Source: Syntrophomonadaceae bacterium (lineage in GTDB: Bacteria; Bacillota; Syntrophomonadia; Syntrophomonadales; Syntrophomonadaceae). From it: a stretch of 64,000 nucleotides of DNA. This document shows positions 26,447 through 34,879 of the stretch, in pieces. The notes beneath the pieces were generated by a model. It did no database searches. It was not told where the DNA came from and saw nothing but the letters and a program-made list of their open reading frames with translations. The stretch spans positions 1-64,000 of the forward strand of contig JAQWBP010000006.1 in NCBI GenBank assembly GCA_028706315.1, read 5' to 3'. How positions within the stretch are numbered: position 1 is the first letter of the stretch; the number at the start of each line of letters is the position of its first letter. The position numbers and the translations under genes were made by a program.

Positions 26447-27913
26447 GTGAAGGAAATTTTGATAGGGTCAGGACTAGGAATTATAGTATTTTTGGTAATA
26501 ATCGGTGTTAATGTCACACCTTTATTATTTATTGTTTTACTTGCAGGCGCATTTTATTTTTTTATGCATATGCAGAATCCGGTTAAATTTGATGATGCTA
26601 GTTCTGCGGCTAGAAAGGGCTCACAGATACGGTTTGATGAAATCGGTGGTCAAGACTCAGCAATTAATGAGTTAAAAGAAGCCCTCCAGTTTGTGTTAAA
26701 GCCAGAGAAGATAAGCCGCATGGGTATTCGTCCCCTTAAAGGAGTTCTACTGGTGGGACCTCCTGGAACGGGGAAAACCCTTATGGCCAGGGCAGCTGCG
26801 AGCTTTACCAGTTCAGCATTTCTCGCCGCTTCTGGCAGCGAATTTATTGAAATGTATGCAGGTGTAGGAGCTCGGCGAGTAAGACAGATTTTTAATGATG
26901 CCAGGAAGAAAGCTAAAAATCAGCAAAGTGAAAGTGCAATTATCTTTATTGACGAATTAGAAGTTCTCGGAGCCAGGCGGGGAAGTCACGATAGCCATAT
27001 GGAGTATGACCAGACCTTAAACCAACTGCTGGTGGAGATGGATGGGATTAACCAGAATGATAATCCCAGAATATTGCTAATAGGTGCTACTAACAGGGCT
27101 GACATGCTGGACCCGGCTTTACTGCGACCTGGTCGGTTTGACCGTCAGGTTCAGGTAGGACTGCCTGATAAAGATGGGCGGGAAAAGATACTTCAAATTC
27201 ATGCCAGGAATAAACCTATTAAAGACTCTATTATTCTTAAGAATGTGGCCAGAGAAACGTTCGGTTTTTCAGGAGCACACTTGGAGAGCCTAACTAATGA
27301 GGCAGCTATACTGGCTATGAGAGAAAATTCCGAATATATCGGGGAGAAACACTTCAGTGAAGCAATTAATAAAGTAATGCTGGGGGAAAAGCTGGATAGA
27401 AAGCCATCTAACAGTGAAAGAGAAAGAGTCAGTATACATGAAAGCGGGCATGCTCTTATTAGCGAAATTATTAACCCGGGTTCAGTTGCATCATTAACTA
27501 TTATTCCTCGGGGGGGAGCGCTGGGATTTATGCGCAAATCCCCTCAGGATGATCAATACCTCTACACTCGTCAGGAGTTAGAAACTCAAATAATGATATC
27601 CCTGGCAGGAGCAATGGCTGAGGAGACAAAATACGGTGACCGTAGTACTGGTGCCAGAAGTGATTTTAAGCAGGCCTGGGATATAGCTAAAGAAATAGTT
27701 GAATCTGGTATATCAGCACTAGGTATAGTTTATAGTGAGGCTATTCCGGGAGAAACGCTTTATGAGGAATGTAAAAGTATTATCGCCAACCTGGAACAAA
27801 AAACCCTGAGTATTCTGCAGGAGAATCAAGATATTTTATATTCTATTGCTGATGCATTAATAGCTGCAGAAACACTAAACAGAAATCAGATGGTTGAATT
27901 AATTAACGCATAG
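26447..27913 (+). CDS. Short FtsH-like AAA+ membrane protease
   Basis: The protein has about 488 residues, against 600-650 for standard FtsH. Two closely spaced N-terminal membrane helices replace the two helices and the large extracytoplasmic domain of FtsH. The AAA+ part has Walker A GPPGTGKT (near residue 103), Walker B IIFIDELEVLG (FtsH usually has DEID) and the second-region RPGRFDRQV. The zinc protease site HESGH is at residues 331-335, with a likely third ligand in ARSDFKQAW. Catalytic residues look intact. The GTG at 26447 is preferred because AAGGGGGT touches the one at 26441. It is probably a specialised protease, perhaps sporulation-related, paired with the small membrane protein upstream. 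Confidence 0.8.
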   Translation: MKEILIGSGLGIIVFLVIIGVNVTPLLFIVLLAGAFYFFMHMQNPVKFDDASSAARKGSQIRFDEIGGQDSAINELKEALQFVLKPEKISRMGIRPLKGVLLVGPPGTGKTLMARAAASFTSSAFLAASGSEFIEMYAGVGARRVRQIFNDARKKAKNQQSESAIIFIDELEVLGARRGSHDSHMEYDQTLNQLLVEMDGINQNDNPRILLIGATNRADMLDPALLRPGRFDRQVQVGLPDKDGREKILQIHARNKPIKDSIILKNVARETFGFSGAHLESLTNEAAILAMRENSEYIGEKHFSEAINKVMLGEKLDRKPSNSERERVSIHESGHALISEIINPGSVASLTIIPRGGALGFMRKSPQDDQYLYTRQELETQIMISLAGAMAEETKYGDRSTGARSDFKQAWDIAKEIVESGISALGIVYSEAIPGETLYEECKSIIANLEQKTLSILQENQDILYSIADALIAAETLNRNQMVELINA

Positions 27914-27952
27914 AGGGCCCCGACAAAGGAACGGGTGAAACAGATAGATGAC

Positions 27953-28007
27953 AATGGGGACGATCTTTTTGACATGGTTAAAACGTATCAAAAAGATCGT
28001 CCCCATT
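27953..28007. repeat. Perfect 20-bp palindromic repeat (REP-like), possible terminator
   Basis: The arms 27953-27972 and 27988-28007 are exact complements containing GGGGACGATCTTTTTGA, with a 15-base loop. The right arm ends ATTTTC, so it could terminate the protease gene. The arm type (GGGGACG-T-rich) recalls repeat palindromes scattered in some Clostridia; that family link is from memory and not checked. Confidence 0.6.
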
Positions 28008-28079
28008 TTCATCTTAAAAATAAAAAAATTAATGCATGACAAATTGCTTATAATAAAGTATAAGTTTCGAAGGAGATGA

Positions 28080-29339
28080 ATGAGTTTGAAGAAGGCTTAT
28101 ATAATATCAACTGGCACTGAGTTACTACTGGGAAATACTCCCGATACTAATTCGGATTTTATAGCTTTAAAACTGCGTAATTTAGGTATAAAGGTCGTGG
28201 GGAAAAGTACAGTAGGAGATAATGAGGATAGTATAAAATATGCTTTTGAAAGAGGATTTCAACTGGCAGACATTATTATATCAACTGGCGGCCTGGGTCC
28301 TACCAAGGATGACCTTACGAAGGAAGTTGCATGCAGTGTATTGGGGTGTAAAATGGAACTTATCCCGGAAGAGGTAGAATGCATCAAGGAGTTTTTTGCT
28401 CGGCGGCAGCGCCCCATGCCGCAAAGTAATTTAAAACAGGCCATGTTTCCTCCTGAGTCAATTATACTAAAAAATCCTCTGGGTACAGCTCCAGGTATGT
28501 ACCTTAGTAATAATGGAAAAATTATCATTCTACTCCCAGGGCCTCCATGGGAAATGAAACCTTTGTACCAGCAGGAAGTAGAACCGCTTTTATTGAAAGA
28601 GATAAAAAGGGATGTAGAAGTACAAGTACTGAGTAAAACAGTTAAAGTTCTTGGCCCGGGTGAATCTCAGGTAGAAGAAATGCTTGCTCCGCTACTAAAG
28701 GATAATGAGGATTATACGATAGCTCTGCTGGCAGTTGAAGGAGAGATCCATATACGCATAACTGTAGAGGGCAAGAATGAAGAAGATAGCAGGACTAAAA
28801 TGGATGATCTGACGGGGAATGTTATCGATATAATGGGTAATAATGTGATAGGCTTTGACGAGCAAACCCTGGCGGGTAGTCTGGCAGAAAAGCTGCAAGC
28901 AGATGGCCTGATACTGGCTATTGCCGAATCTTGTACGGGTGGGCTGGTATCTAAGCTGATTACAGATCTACCCGGAAGTTCAAAATATCTCTGGGGCTCA
29001 ATAATCTCCTATAGCAACGAGGCCAAGAAAAGGCTTCTTCACGTCAAAGATGAAACCCTGGACAAGTTTGGTGCCGTGAGCAGAGAAACAGCGGTAGAAA
29101 TGGTACGCGGTGTAATAGAAGTTTCTGGTGCGGATGCAGGTATTGCTATTACTGGAATAGCAGGACCTGGAGGGGGAACTGATGAAAAACCGGTAGGATT
29201 AGTGTATATAGCTGCAGCAGGACCAGGTTTTACCAAAGTAAAACCGATGAGATTTGTCGGAAACCGTGAAGCAATACGTGTTCTTGCCGCAAAAAGTGCG
29301 CTAGATTTACTACGGAGAAATCTGATATCCAGGAGGTAG
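28080..29339 (+). CDS. cinA: Competence/damage-inducible protein CinA
   Basis: The 419-residue protein combines an N-terminal molybdopterin-binding-like (COG1058) domain with STGTELLLGNTPDTNS and STGGLGPTKDD, and a C-terminal PncC-type nicotinamide-nucleotide amidase domain with AESCTGGLVSKLIT and ITGIAGPGGGT. The likely roles are pyridine nucleotide salvage and ADP-ribose pyrophosphatase activity. AAGGAG lies 4 bases before the ATG at 28080 and 10 before a TTG at 28086, so the start could be either. It is part of the conserved cinA-thpR-recA run. Confidence 0.92.
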   Translation: MSLKKAYIISTGTELLLGNTPDTNSDFIALKLRNLGIKVVGKSTVGDNEDSIKYAFERGFQLADIIISTGGLGPTKDDLTKEVACSVLGCKMELIPEEVECIKEFFARRQRPMPQSNLKQAMFPPESIILKNPLGTAPGMYLSNNGKIIILLPGPPWEMKPLYQQEVEPLLLKEIKRDVEVQVLSKTVKVLGPGESQVEEMLAPLLKDNEDYTIALLAVEGEIHIRITVEGKNEEDSRTKMDDLTGNVIDIMGNNVIGFDEQTLAGSLAEKLQADGLILAIAESCTGGLVSKLITDLPGSSKYLWGSIISYSNEAKKRLLHVKDETLDKFGAVSRETAVEMVRGVIEVSGADAGIAITGIAGPGGGTDEKPVGLVYIAAAGPGFTKVKPMRFVGNREAIRVLAAKSALDLLRRNLISRR

Positions 29340-29344
29340 AATTA

Positions 29345-29908
29345 ATGCGATGTTTTATAGCTATACCAGTTCCTAACTACATAAAGGATTATGCGCAAGG
29401 CATAGTAAAGAGTGTTAGTGAAATTTCACCTGATGTAAAATGGGTTGAGAACGAAAACTATCATTTAACCCTTAAATTTTTAGGTGACATTGACCCTGGG
29501 AGTGTTAAAAAAATTACGGAAAGACTGCAGCATATAGCAAAGAATATTCCTCCATTTCAGTTAAAGGTAAACGGTGCAGGATTTTTTCCTAATGCTAAAC
29601 GCCCGAGAGTGGTGTGGCTTGGTGTTGCAGGGGAGCTGGAGCAAGCTATGGTTCTCGGGGAAAAAATCGATACATCGCTTTTGGAACTTAATTTTGCACC
29701 AGAAAGAAAAAGAAGTTTTCATCTTACTTTGGGTAGAATTCGCTCTGAGTACCATTTAATCAAATTACTGGAAAAAGTCAGGGAAATAGATAAAGAGCAT
29801 GGATTATCCCCATTTGAGGTTGGCGAGTTTAAACTTATGGAAAGTATTCTTTCTCCCCGGGGATCGCGTTACAAGGTTCTGGCTTCATTTAGTCTAACTA
29901 AATCATAG
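29345..29908 (+). CDS. thpR: RNA 2',3'-cyclic phosphodiesterase
   Basis: The 187-residue 2H phosphoesterase (LigT/ThpR) has its two catalytic H-x-T-L motifs, YHLTLKFLG near residue 39 and FHLTLGRIR near residue 127. It opens 2',3'-cyclic phosphate RNA ends. It starts 6 bases after the cinA stop, so the pair is an operon, placed before recA as in several Firmicutes. Confidence 0.92.
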   Translation: MRCFIAIPVPNYIKDYAQGIVKSVSEISPDVKWVENENYHLTLKFLGDIDPGSVKKITERLQHIAKNIPPFQLKVNGAGFFPNAKRPRVVWLGVAGELEQAMVLGEKIDTSLLELNFAPERKRSFHLTLGRIRSEYHLIKLLEKVREIDKEHGLSPFEVGEFKLMESILSPRGSRYKVLASFSLTKS

Positions 29909-29950
29909 AATAGCGTATTTAAATAAATAGAGAATAATGGATATATTTGG

Positions 29951-29979
29951 TTGACAATTTTAAAAAATATGATTATGAT
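29951..29979 (+). promoter_or_regulatory. Strong sigma-A promoter of recA
   Basis: A consensus TTGACA (29951-29956) and TATGAT (29974-29979) are separated by 17 bases. Confidence 0.85.
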
Positions 29980-29988
29980 AGTTTTAAG

Positions 29989-30002
29989 CGAACAAATGTT
30001 TG
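29989..30002 (+). promoter_or_regulatory. LexA (DinR) box of recA
   Basis: CGAACAAATGTTTG fits the Gram-positive SOS consensus CGAAC-R-N-R-Y-GTTYG at every position. It lies 10 bases after the -10 element and overlaps the start of the GAGGAGG ribosome binding site, so bound LexA would block transcription. Confidence 0.85.
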
Positions 30003-30014
30003 AGGAGGGACAGC

Positions 30015-31067
30015 ATGGACAAAAATGTAAACCAAGGTAAAATCGACGCTATTAATAGCACGATTAAAAATATTGAAAAACAATTTGGCAAAGGCTCGAT
30101 AATGAAATTGGGCGAAGCAGCTTCCATGAACGTTGAGGTTATATCTACAGGGTGTCTTTCTCTTGATATAGCACTAGGTGTAGGGGGCATACCTCGTGGT
30201 AGAGTTATAGAGATATTTGGGCCGGAGGCTTCAGGAAAGACTACTGTTGCTCTACATGTAATAGCACAGGCACAAAAACAGGGAGGTATGGCTGCATTTA
30301 TCGATGCTGAGCATGCGCTCGATCCTCTTTATGCCAAAAAACTAGGGGTTGATATAAACAACCTACTTGTAGCTCAGCCTGATTGCGGTGAACAGGCTCT
30401 GGAGATAGCTGAAGCACTAGTTAGAAGTGGTGCGATAGATGTTGTTGTCATTGATTCTGTTGCTGCTCTTGTTCCGAGAGCAGAATTGGACGGGGAAATG
30501 GGAGATGTCCATGTCGGACTGCAGGCACGATTAATGTCACAGGCACTGCGCAAATTAACTGCTCACATTAGTAAATCAAAAGGCTGTTGTGTTTTTATAA
30601 ATCAGGTGCGAGAAAAAGTAGGTATAGTTTACGGCAATCCCGAGACTACTACTGGTGGCAGAGCCCTAAAATTTTATTCTTCCGTCCGGATAGAAGTTAG
30701 AAAAGGAGAAACGATAAAACAGGGGACCGATGTAACTGGTAGCAGGACTAAAGCTAAAGTAGTTAAAAACAAAGTTGCACCACCTTTTAAAATAGCGGAA
30801 TTCGATATTATGTACGGAATAGGTATATCTAGAGAAGGGGATTTGCTTGATATTGCCGCAGATATGGAGATAATTCAAAAAAGTGGTTCATGGTATTCAT
30901 ATGATGGAGAGAGACTTGGTCAGGGTAGGGAAAATGCTAAAGAATATATTAAGAACAATCCTGATTTTTACGTAATGCTGGAAAATCAGATTAAAGATAA
31001 GTTGTTGGCCAAAACAGTTGCTAATAACGTGGAAGAGGAACTTGACACTAAACTGGAAACTAACTAA
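30015..31067 (+). CDS. recA: Recombinase RecA
   Basis: The 350-residue ATP-dependent strand-exchange protein drives homologous recombination and LexA self-cleavage in the SOS response. Walker [10 protein letters not shown] is near residue 70, [16 protein letters not shown] near 145, the L2 region [10 protein letters not shown](V)[10 protein letters not shown] follows, and the C-terminal domain is acidic. No intein or intron is present. ATG at 30015 follows GAGGAGG; the TTG at 30000 is inside the LexA box. It is driven by its own promoter and SOS operator. Confidence 0.97.
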   Translation: MDKNVNQGKIDAINSTIKNIEKQFGKGSIMKLGEAASMNVEVISTGCLSLDIALGVGGIPRGRVIEIFGPEASGKTTVALHVIAQAQKQGGMAAFIDAEHALDPLYAKKLGVDINNLLVAQPDCGEQALEIAEALVRSGAIDVVVIDSVAALVPRAELDGEMGDVHVGLQARLMSQALRKLTAHISKSKGCCVFINQVREKVGIVYGNPETTTGGRALKFYSSVRIEVRKGETIKQGTDVTGSRTKAKVVKNKVAPPFKIAEFDIMYGIGISREGDLLDIAADMEIIQKSGSWYSYDGERLGQGRENAKEYIKNNPDFYVMLENQIKDKLLAKTVANNVEEELDTKLETN

Positions 31068-31406
31068 AATCTATATAAGACTCTGGTAAGAAGTCGTAAC
31101 TGATAACTTTGACCATATAGACTTTTTAATTTATATAGATAGTTTCCATAAAAAACACAGGCTGGTAAAGCAGCTTATATTATAAGGATGATTATATATA
31201 TTTTTATGATGTCTGTTTAGGTTAAGGTGAGTTGCTATACTCACCAATGTATTAGGATGAATATTATCGAACAAAAAACATGGAAAACAGTATAGTTCGC
31301 ATGGTACATTGGTAGTAAAAATGTAACAAATATTAAGTTATGGCTTCTATGAAACCGGGTTGTTTACTCGGTTTTTTTATTTTTAATTGCAAATTAACAA
31401 ACTGTA
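31068..31406 (+). other. Structured intergenic region between recA and rny
   Basis: No gene is seen in 339 bases. Inverted repeats are nested: ATCTATATAA (31069-31078) with TTATATAGAT (31131-31140); GGTGAGT (31226-31232) with ACTCACC (31239-31245); CCAATGTA (31244-31251) with TACATTGG (31305-31312), and inside it CGAAC (31268-31272) with GTTCG (31295-31299). A terminator-like hairpin follows at 31352-31382. The layout resembles a leader RNA or small RNA, but no known class was recognised. Confidence 0.45.
31352..31382 (+). terminator. Terminator-like hairpin before rny
   Basis: AACCGGGT and ACTCGGTT form a stem with one mismatch and a short loop, followed by seven Ts and more. It could end recA transcription or act as an attenuator of rny. 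Confidence 0.7.
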
Positions 31407-31433
31407 TTGGTTAAAAAAAAGGAGGTGGAAAAA

Positions 31434-32975
31434 ATAAACACAGTTGTCAGTTTTATTTTTATAACTCTGTCTTTAGCTGTGGGTCTAGTTGCGGGATATT
31501 ATGGTAGACGCCTGATTGCTGAAAGTAGGCTGGGAGCCGCTGAAGAAGAAGCTGCTAAAATTATGGAGGAAGCTACTAAAGCTGCTGAAGCAAGAAAAAA
31601 GGAAATTCTTCTGGAAGGTAAAGAAGAAATCCATAGTAACAGGCAGGATGCTGAACGTGATATTCGTGATAGACGCCGGGAACTGGACCGTTTTGAAAGA
31701 CGTATAATCCAGAAGGAAGAAATGCTTGATAAGAAGACGGAAAATATTGAGCGGAAGGAACAAGCCCTGCATGAGAAAGAAAATGAGATAGACAAAACTC
31801 AGCAGGATTTACAGCTAATTCGTTCTCAACAGCTTAAAGAGCTTGAAAGGCTTTCTGGTTTAACGTCAGAAGAAGCTAAAGAATTGTTGCTAGATAATGT
31901 TGAGCAGCAGATACGCCAGGAGACTGCAGTACTAATTAAAACTATTGAAACTGAAGCTAAAGATGAGGCAAATAAACGAGCTAAAAACATAGTTTCTCTT
32001 GCCATACAAAAATGTGCTGCGGATGTAGTATCAGAAACTACTGTTTCAGTGGTAGCTCTACCAAATGATGAAATGAAAGGGCGGATCATTGGTAGAGAAG
32101 GGCGCAACATTAGAACTTTTGAAACCTTAACAGGAGTAGATTTAATTATCGATGATACTCCAGAAGCAGTAATCTTGTCGTCATTCGATCCGATACGTAG
32201 AGAAATCGCCCGGGTTGCTCTAGAAAAACTAGTATCAGACGGGAGAATTCATCCAGCTAGGATCGAAGAAATGGTAGAGAAAGCCCAAAAAGAAATTGAT
32301 CAGGAATTAAAAGAAGTGGGTGAGCAGGCGGCATTTGAAGTTGGAGTGCATGGCCTGCATCCTGAACTCATTAAATTATTGGGTAGGTTAAAATACCGTA
32401 CTAGCTACGGGCAAAATGTTCTTAAACATTCAATTGAAGTAGCTCACTTAGCAGGTATAATGGCTGCAGAATTAGATGTTGATATTATTTTGGCCAAGCG
32501 GGCAGGTTTGCTGCATGATATAGGCAAAGCTGTGGACCATGAAGTGGTAGGTCCGCATGTTGAGCTGGGTGTTGATCTGGCTAAAAAGTATCATGAAATT
32601 AAAGGTGTTATACATGCCATTGAGGCTCATCATGGTGATGTGGATGCCGAAACAATTGAAGCTGTTCTGGTTCAGGCTGCAGATGCTGTATCAGCTTCCA
32701 GACCTGGTGCGAGAAGAGAAACACTGGAAGCCTATATAAAGCGGCTAGAAAAACTTGAAGCAATTGCTGACTCATTTGAAGGTGTAGATAAGTCATTTGC
32801 AATCCAGGCAGGCAGAGAAGTAAGAATCATTGTTAAACCTGAAAATATCGATGATTTAAAATCTATTACCATGGCCAAAGACATCGCCGCTAAAGTTGAG
32901 CAGGAATTAGATTACCCTGGTCAGATTAAAGTTGTAGTTATCCGTGAGACAAGATCAGTCGAATACGCTAAATAA
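31434..32975 (+). CDS. rny: Ribonuclease Y
   Basis: The protein has about 513 residues. RNase Y is a membrane-anchored endonuclease that starts mRNA decay. One N-terminal helix ([20 protein letters not shown]) precedes a long charged coiled coil (to about residue 190), the KH domain [15 protein letters not shown] (near 215) and the HD domain with HDIGKA (near 365). The frame has no usual start after the strong AAGGAGGTGG (31419-31428). The codon at the right distance is ATA (31434), and this length matches Bacillus RNase Y. A TTG at 31407 is in frame but has no ribosome binding site and would put the Shine-Dalgarno inside the gene. Confidence 0.93.
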   Translation: MNTVVSFIFITLSLAVGLVAGYYGRRLIAESRLGAAEEEAAKIMEEATKAAEARKKEILLEGKEEIHSNRQDAERDIRDRRRELDRFERRIIQKEEMLDKKTENIERKEQALHEKENEIDKTQQDLQLIRSQQLKELERLSGLTSEEAKELLLDNVEQQIRQETAVLIKTIETEAKDEANKRAKNIVSLAIQKCAADVVSETTVSVVALPNDEMKGRIIGREGRNIRTFETLTGVDLIIDDTPEAVILSSFDPIRREIARVALEKLVSDGRIHPARIEEMVEKAQKEIDQELKEVGEQAAFEVGVHGLHPELIKLLGRLKYRTSYGQNVLKHSIEVAHLAGIMAAELDVDIILAKRAGLLHDIGKAVDHEVVGPHVELGVDLAKKYHEIKGVIHAIEAHHGDVDAETIEAVLVQAADAVSASRPGARRETLEAYIKRLEKLEAIADSFEGVDKSFAIQAGREVRIIVKPENIDDLKSITMAKDIAAKVEQELDYPGQIKVVVIRETRSVEYAK

Positions 32976-32995
32976 ATATATTAAAGTGCACAAAC

Positions 32996-33028
32996 AAAAG
33001 GCAGGACTTTCCATATCCTGCCTTTTTA
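32996..33028 (+). terminator. Rho-independent terminator of rny
   Basis: AAAAGGCAGGA (32996-33006) pairs with TCCTGCCTTTT (33016-33026), followed by Ts. Confidence 0.9.
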
Positions 33029-33079
33029 TATGCTTTACTATATTTTACAAGTAACTGTTTAGGAGGAATCTAGTATGTC

Positions 33080-33124
33080 ATGAAGAACAAGTTTATAATG
33101 CATATTATAAGGGGAAGATGGTAG
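33080..33124 (+). other. Possible 14-codon leader ORF
   Basis: An ATG at 33080 opens MKNKFIMHIIRGRW and stops at TAG right before the ATG of the next gene (TAGATG). A strong AGGAGG lies at 33061-33066. An alternative ATG at 33075, better spaced, reads only Met-Ser-stop. Either could couple translation to the downstream gene; chance is also possible. Confidence 0.2.
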
Positions 33125-33616
33125 ATGACTGACGAAAATGGTTTAGATACTTTTATTAATGTGTCGCTAAAATATTCTGAGCTTAATGCGATAAAATACG
33201 AAGCAGATCGTGACAGGATTTCACTAGAAGTTGTATTAAAAGATTTAATAAGCTATGAGCGGCAGGAGCAATTTATCAGTAAAATTAAGAGCTGCCTTCT
33301 ATCGTTTTACAAATTAGCGCACCTGGCGCCTAAATTTGTGGACTTTAACTTTGACGAAAAAGCCGGGATTACTTTTTTTAGGATTTACCGGGATATGTCT
33401 TCTTTGTCGGAAGGGGAAATTAATCTCTGCATAGTTCTTTTAAATGAAGAATTTGCTGATTTGTTACTTACTGATGATAGCAGTATAATTGCTGAAGAGT
33501 CTTTTAAGAAACAAGTTAAAAACGATTTGCTACAGAAGGTACATAAAAACGATATATATACTAATAGTTTCTTTGCTTGTCGTGATAAAGGGCGGGTATT
33601 TGTATTTAATGAATAA
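33125..33616 (+). CDS. Hypothetical protein between rny and ymdB
   Basis: The 163-residue soluble protein is not recognised. It is acidic and mixed alpha/beta, with one cysteine in the middle (SCLLSF) and one near the end, no signal peptide and no known motif. The order rny-(this)-ymdB-spoVS is unusual because in Bacillus rny and ymdB are adjacent. Its stop is 17 bases before ymdB, suggesting co-transcription. AAGGGGAAGA precedes the ATG. Confidence 0.6.
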   Translation: MTDENGLDTFINVSLKYSELNAIKYEADRDRISLEVVLKDLISYERQEQFISKIKSCLLSFYKLAHLAPKFVDFNFDEKAGITFFRIYRDMSSLSEGEINLCIVLLNEEFADLLLTDDSSIIAEESFKKQVKNDLLQKVHKNDIYTNSFFACRDKGRVFVFNE

Positions 33617-33633
33617 ACTTGGAGGTCTAGTAG

Positions 33634-34422
33634 TTGAATATACTTGTTATTGGGGACATTGTTGGTAGGCCTGGGAGAAAAGCTGTAAAGACTTTACTAT
33701 CAGGAATACAAAAAGAACATAATATTGAATTTACGGTCGCTAATGCTGAAAATGCAGCTGGAGGCAGAGGATTAACCCGGGAAGTTATGCAAGAGTTATT
33801 AGCTGCAGGTGTTGATGTACTAACGATGGGAAATCACGTCTGGGATAATAAAGATATTTTTTCTTTTATAGATGATGAGCCCAGATTAATCAGGCCAGTT
33901 AATTACCCGGGGTTCTGTCCGGGTCAGGGCTATCATATCTATACAGCCGGGTATAATCGAAGAATAGCCGTCATAAACGTTTCAGGAAGAGTTTTTATGC
34001 CAGCATTAGATTGTCCTTTTCGTGCTGTTGAGGAAGTTCTATCTGAAGTACGCGACGAAAGTGATATTATTCTAGTCGATATACATGCTGAAGCTACCTC
34101 GGAAAAACTTGCTTTTGCGTACTATTTTGACGGAAAAGTTTCTGCGGTCATGGGGACTCATACTCACATTCAGACGGCAGATGAAAGAATACTCATGGGA
34201 GGGACAGCCTATATTACAGATCTGGGAATGACTGGACCAGTAGATTCAGTACTGGGGATGGATAAGGACCTGGTACTAGAAAAATTTTTAACCCAGCGGC
34301 CAGTTAGATTTGAAGTTGCCAAAGGGCGTATGCAGCTTCAGGGAGTAGTTATAGAAGTTGATGATAGTGCTAATGTAACAAAGAATATAAACCGAATTTC
34401 CTATCGGCTCGCTAGTAATTGA
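33634..34422 (+). CDS. ymdB: YmdB family metallophosphoesterase
   Basis: The 262-residue phosphodiesterase of the TIGR00282 family hydrolyses 2',3'-cyclic nucleotides and is a developmental regulator (biofilm, sporulation) in Bacillus. Metal ligands are visible in GDIVGRPG (N-terminus), NAENAAGG, MGNHVWDNKD, VDIHAEATSEK and MGTHTHIQTAD, so the dinuclear site is complete. TTG start with GGAGG at a normal distance. It keeps the conserved ymdB-spoVS order. Confidence 0.93.
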   Translation: MNILVIGDIVGRPGRKAVKTLLSGIQKEHNIEFTVANAENAAGGRGLTREVMQELLAAGVDVLTMGNHVWDNKDIFSFIDDEPRLIRPVNYPGFCPGQGYHIYTAGYNRRIAVINVSGRVFMPALDCPFRAVEEVLSEVRDESDIILVDIHAEATSEKLAFAYYFDGKVSAVMGTHTHIQTADERILMGGTAYITDLGMTGPVDSVLGMDKDLVLEKFLTQRPVRFEVAKGRMQLQGVVIEVDDSANVTKNINRISYRLASN

Positions 34423-34534
34423 AAAATTATCCAAAAAATTTCTCTCAAAAAGAAGGAATTACCAGATAAATTTAGAATATAGATGTAGGAGAGCAGCATA
34501 CTTATTATTATAGATTTTTGAGGGAGGTTTTTTA

Positions 34535-34795
34535 ATGGAGGTATTAAAGGTTTCAGCCAAATCTAGTCCAAATTCAGTTGCAGGAGCGCTTGCAGGGGTA
34601 CTGAGGGAAAAAGGAGCTGCAGAAATACAGGCTATAGGTGCAGGTGCGATTAATCAATCTGTTAAGGCAATAGCAATTGCAAGGGGATTTGTTGCTCCGA
34701 GTGGAATGGATCTCATTTGCATACCTGCTTTTACTGATATAATGATTGATGGGGAAGAGCGGACAGCTATTAAGCTAATTATTGAGCCAAGATAG
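34535..34795 (+). CDS. spoVS: Stage V sporulation protein S
   Basis: The 86-residue Alba-like protein is highly conserved in spore formers and is required for stage V. It shows EVLKVSAKSSPNSVAGALAG, QAIGAGAINQSVKAIAIARG and the ending DGEERTAIKLIIEPR. It probably binds nucleic acid. GGGAGG precedes the ATG, and a strong terminator follows 40 bases after the stop. Confidence 0.95.
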   Translation: MEVLKVSAKSSPNSVAGALAGVLREKGAAEIQAIGAGAINQSVKAIAIARGFVAPSGMDLICIPAFTDIMIDGEERTAIKLIIEPR

Positions 34796-34834
34796 GTTTT
34801 GCTTATGAACGGTTTTATAATATAAAGACTATTT

Positions 34835-34860
34835 AACCTGCTTAACCAGCAGGTTTTTTA
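34835..34860 (+). terminator. Rho-independent terminator of spoVS
   Basis: AACCTGCT (34835-34842) pairs with AGCAGGTT (34848-34855), and a T-run follows. Confidence 0.9.
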
Positions 34861-34879
34861 TTTGTCTGGAGGGATAAGA

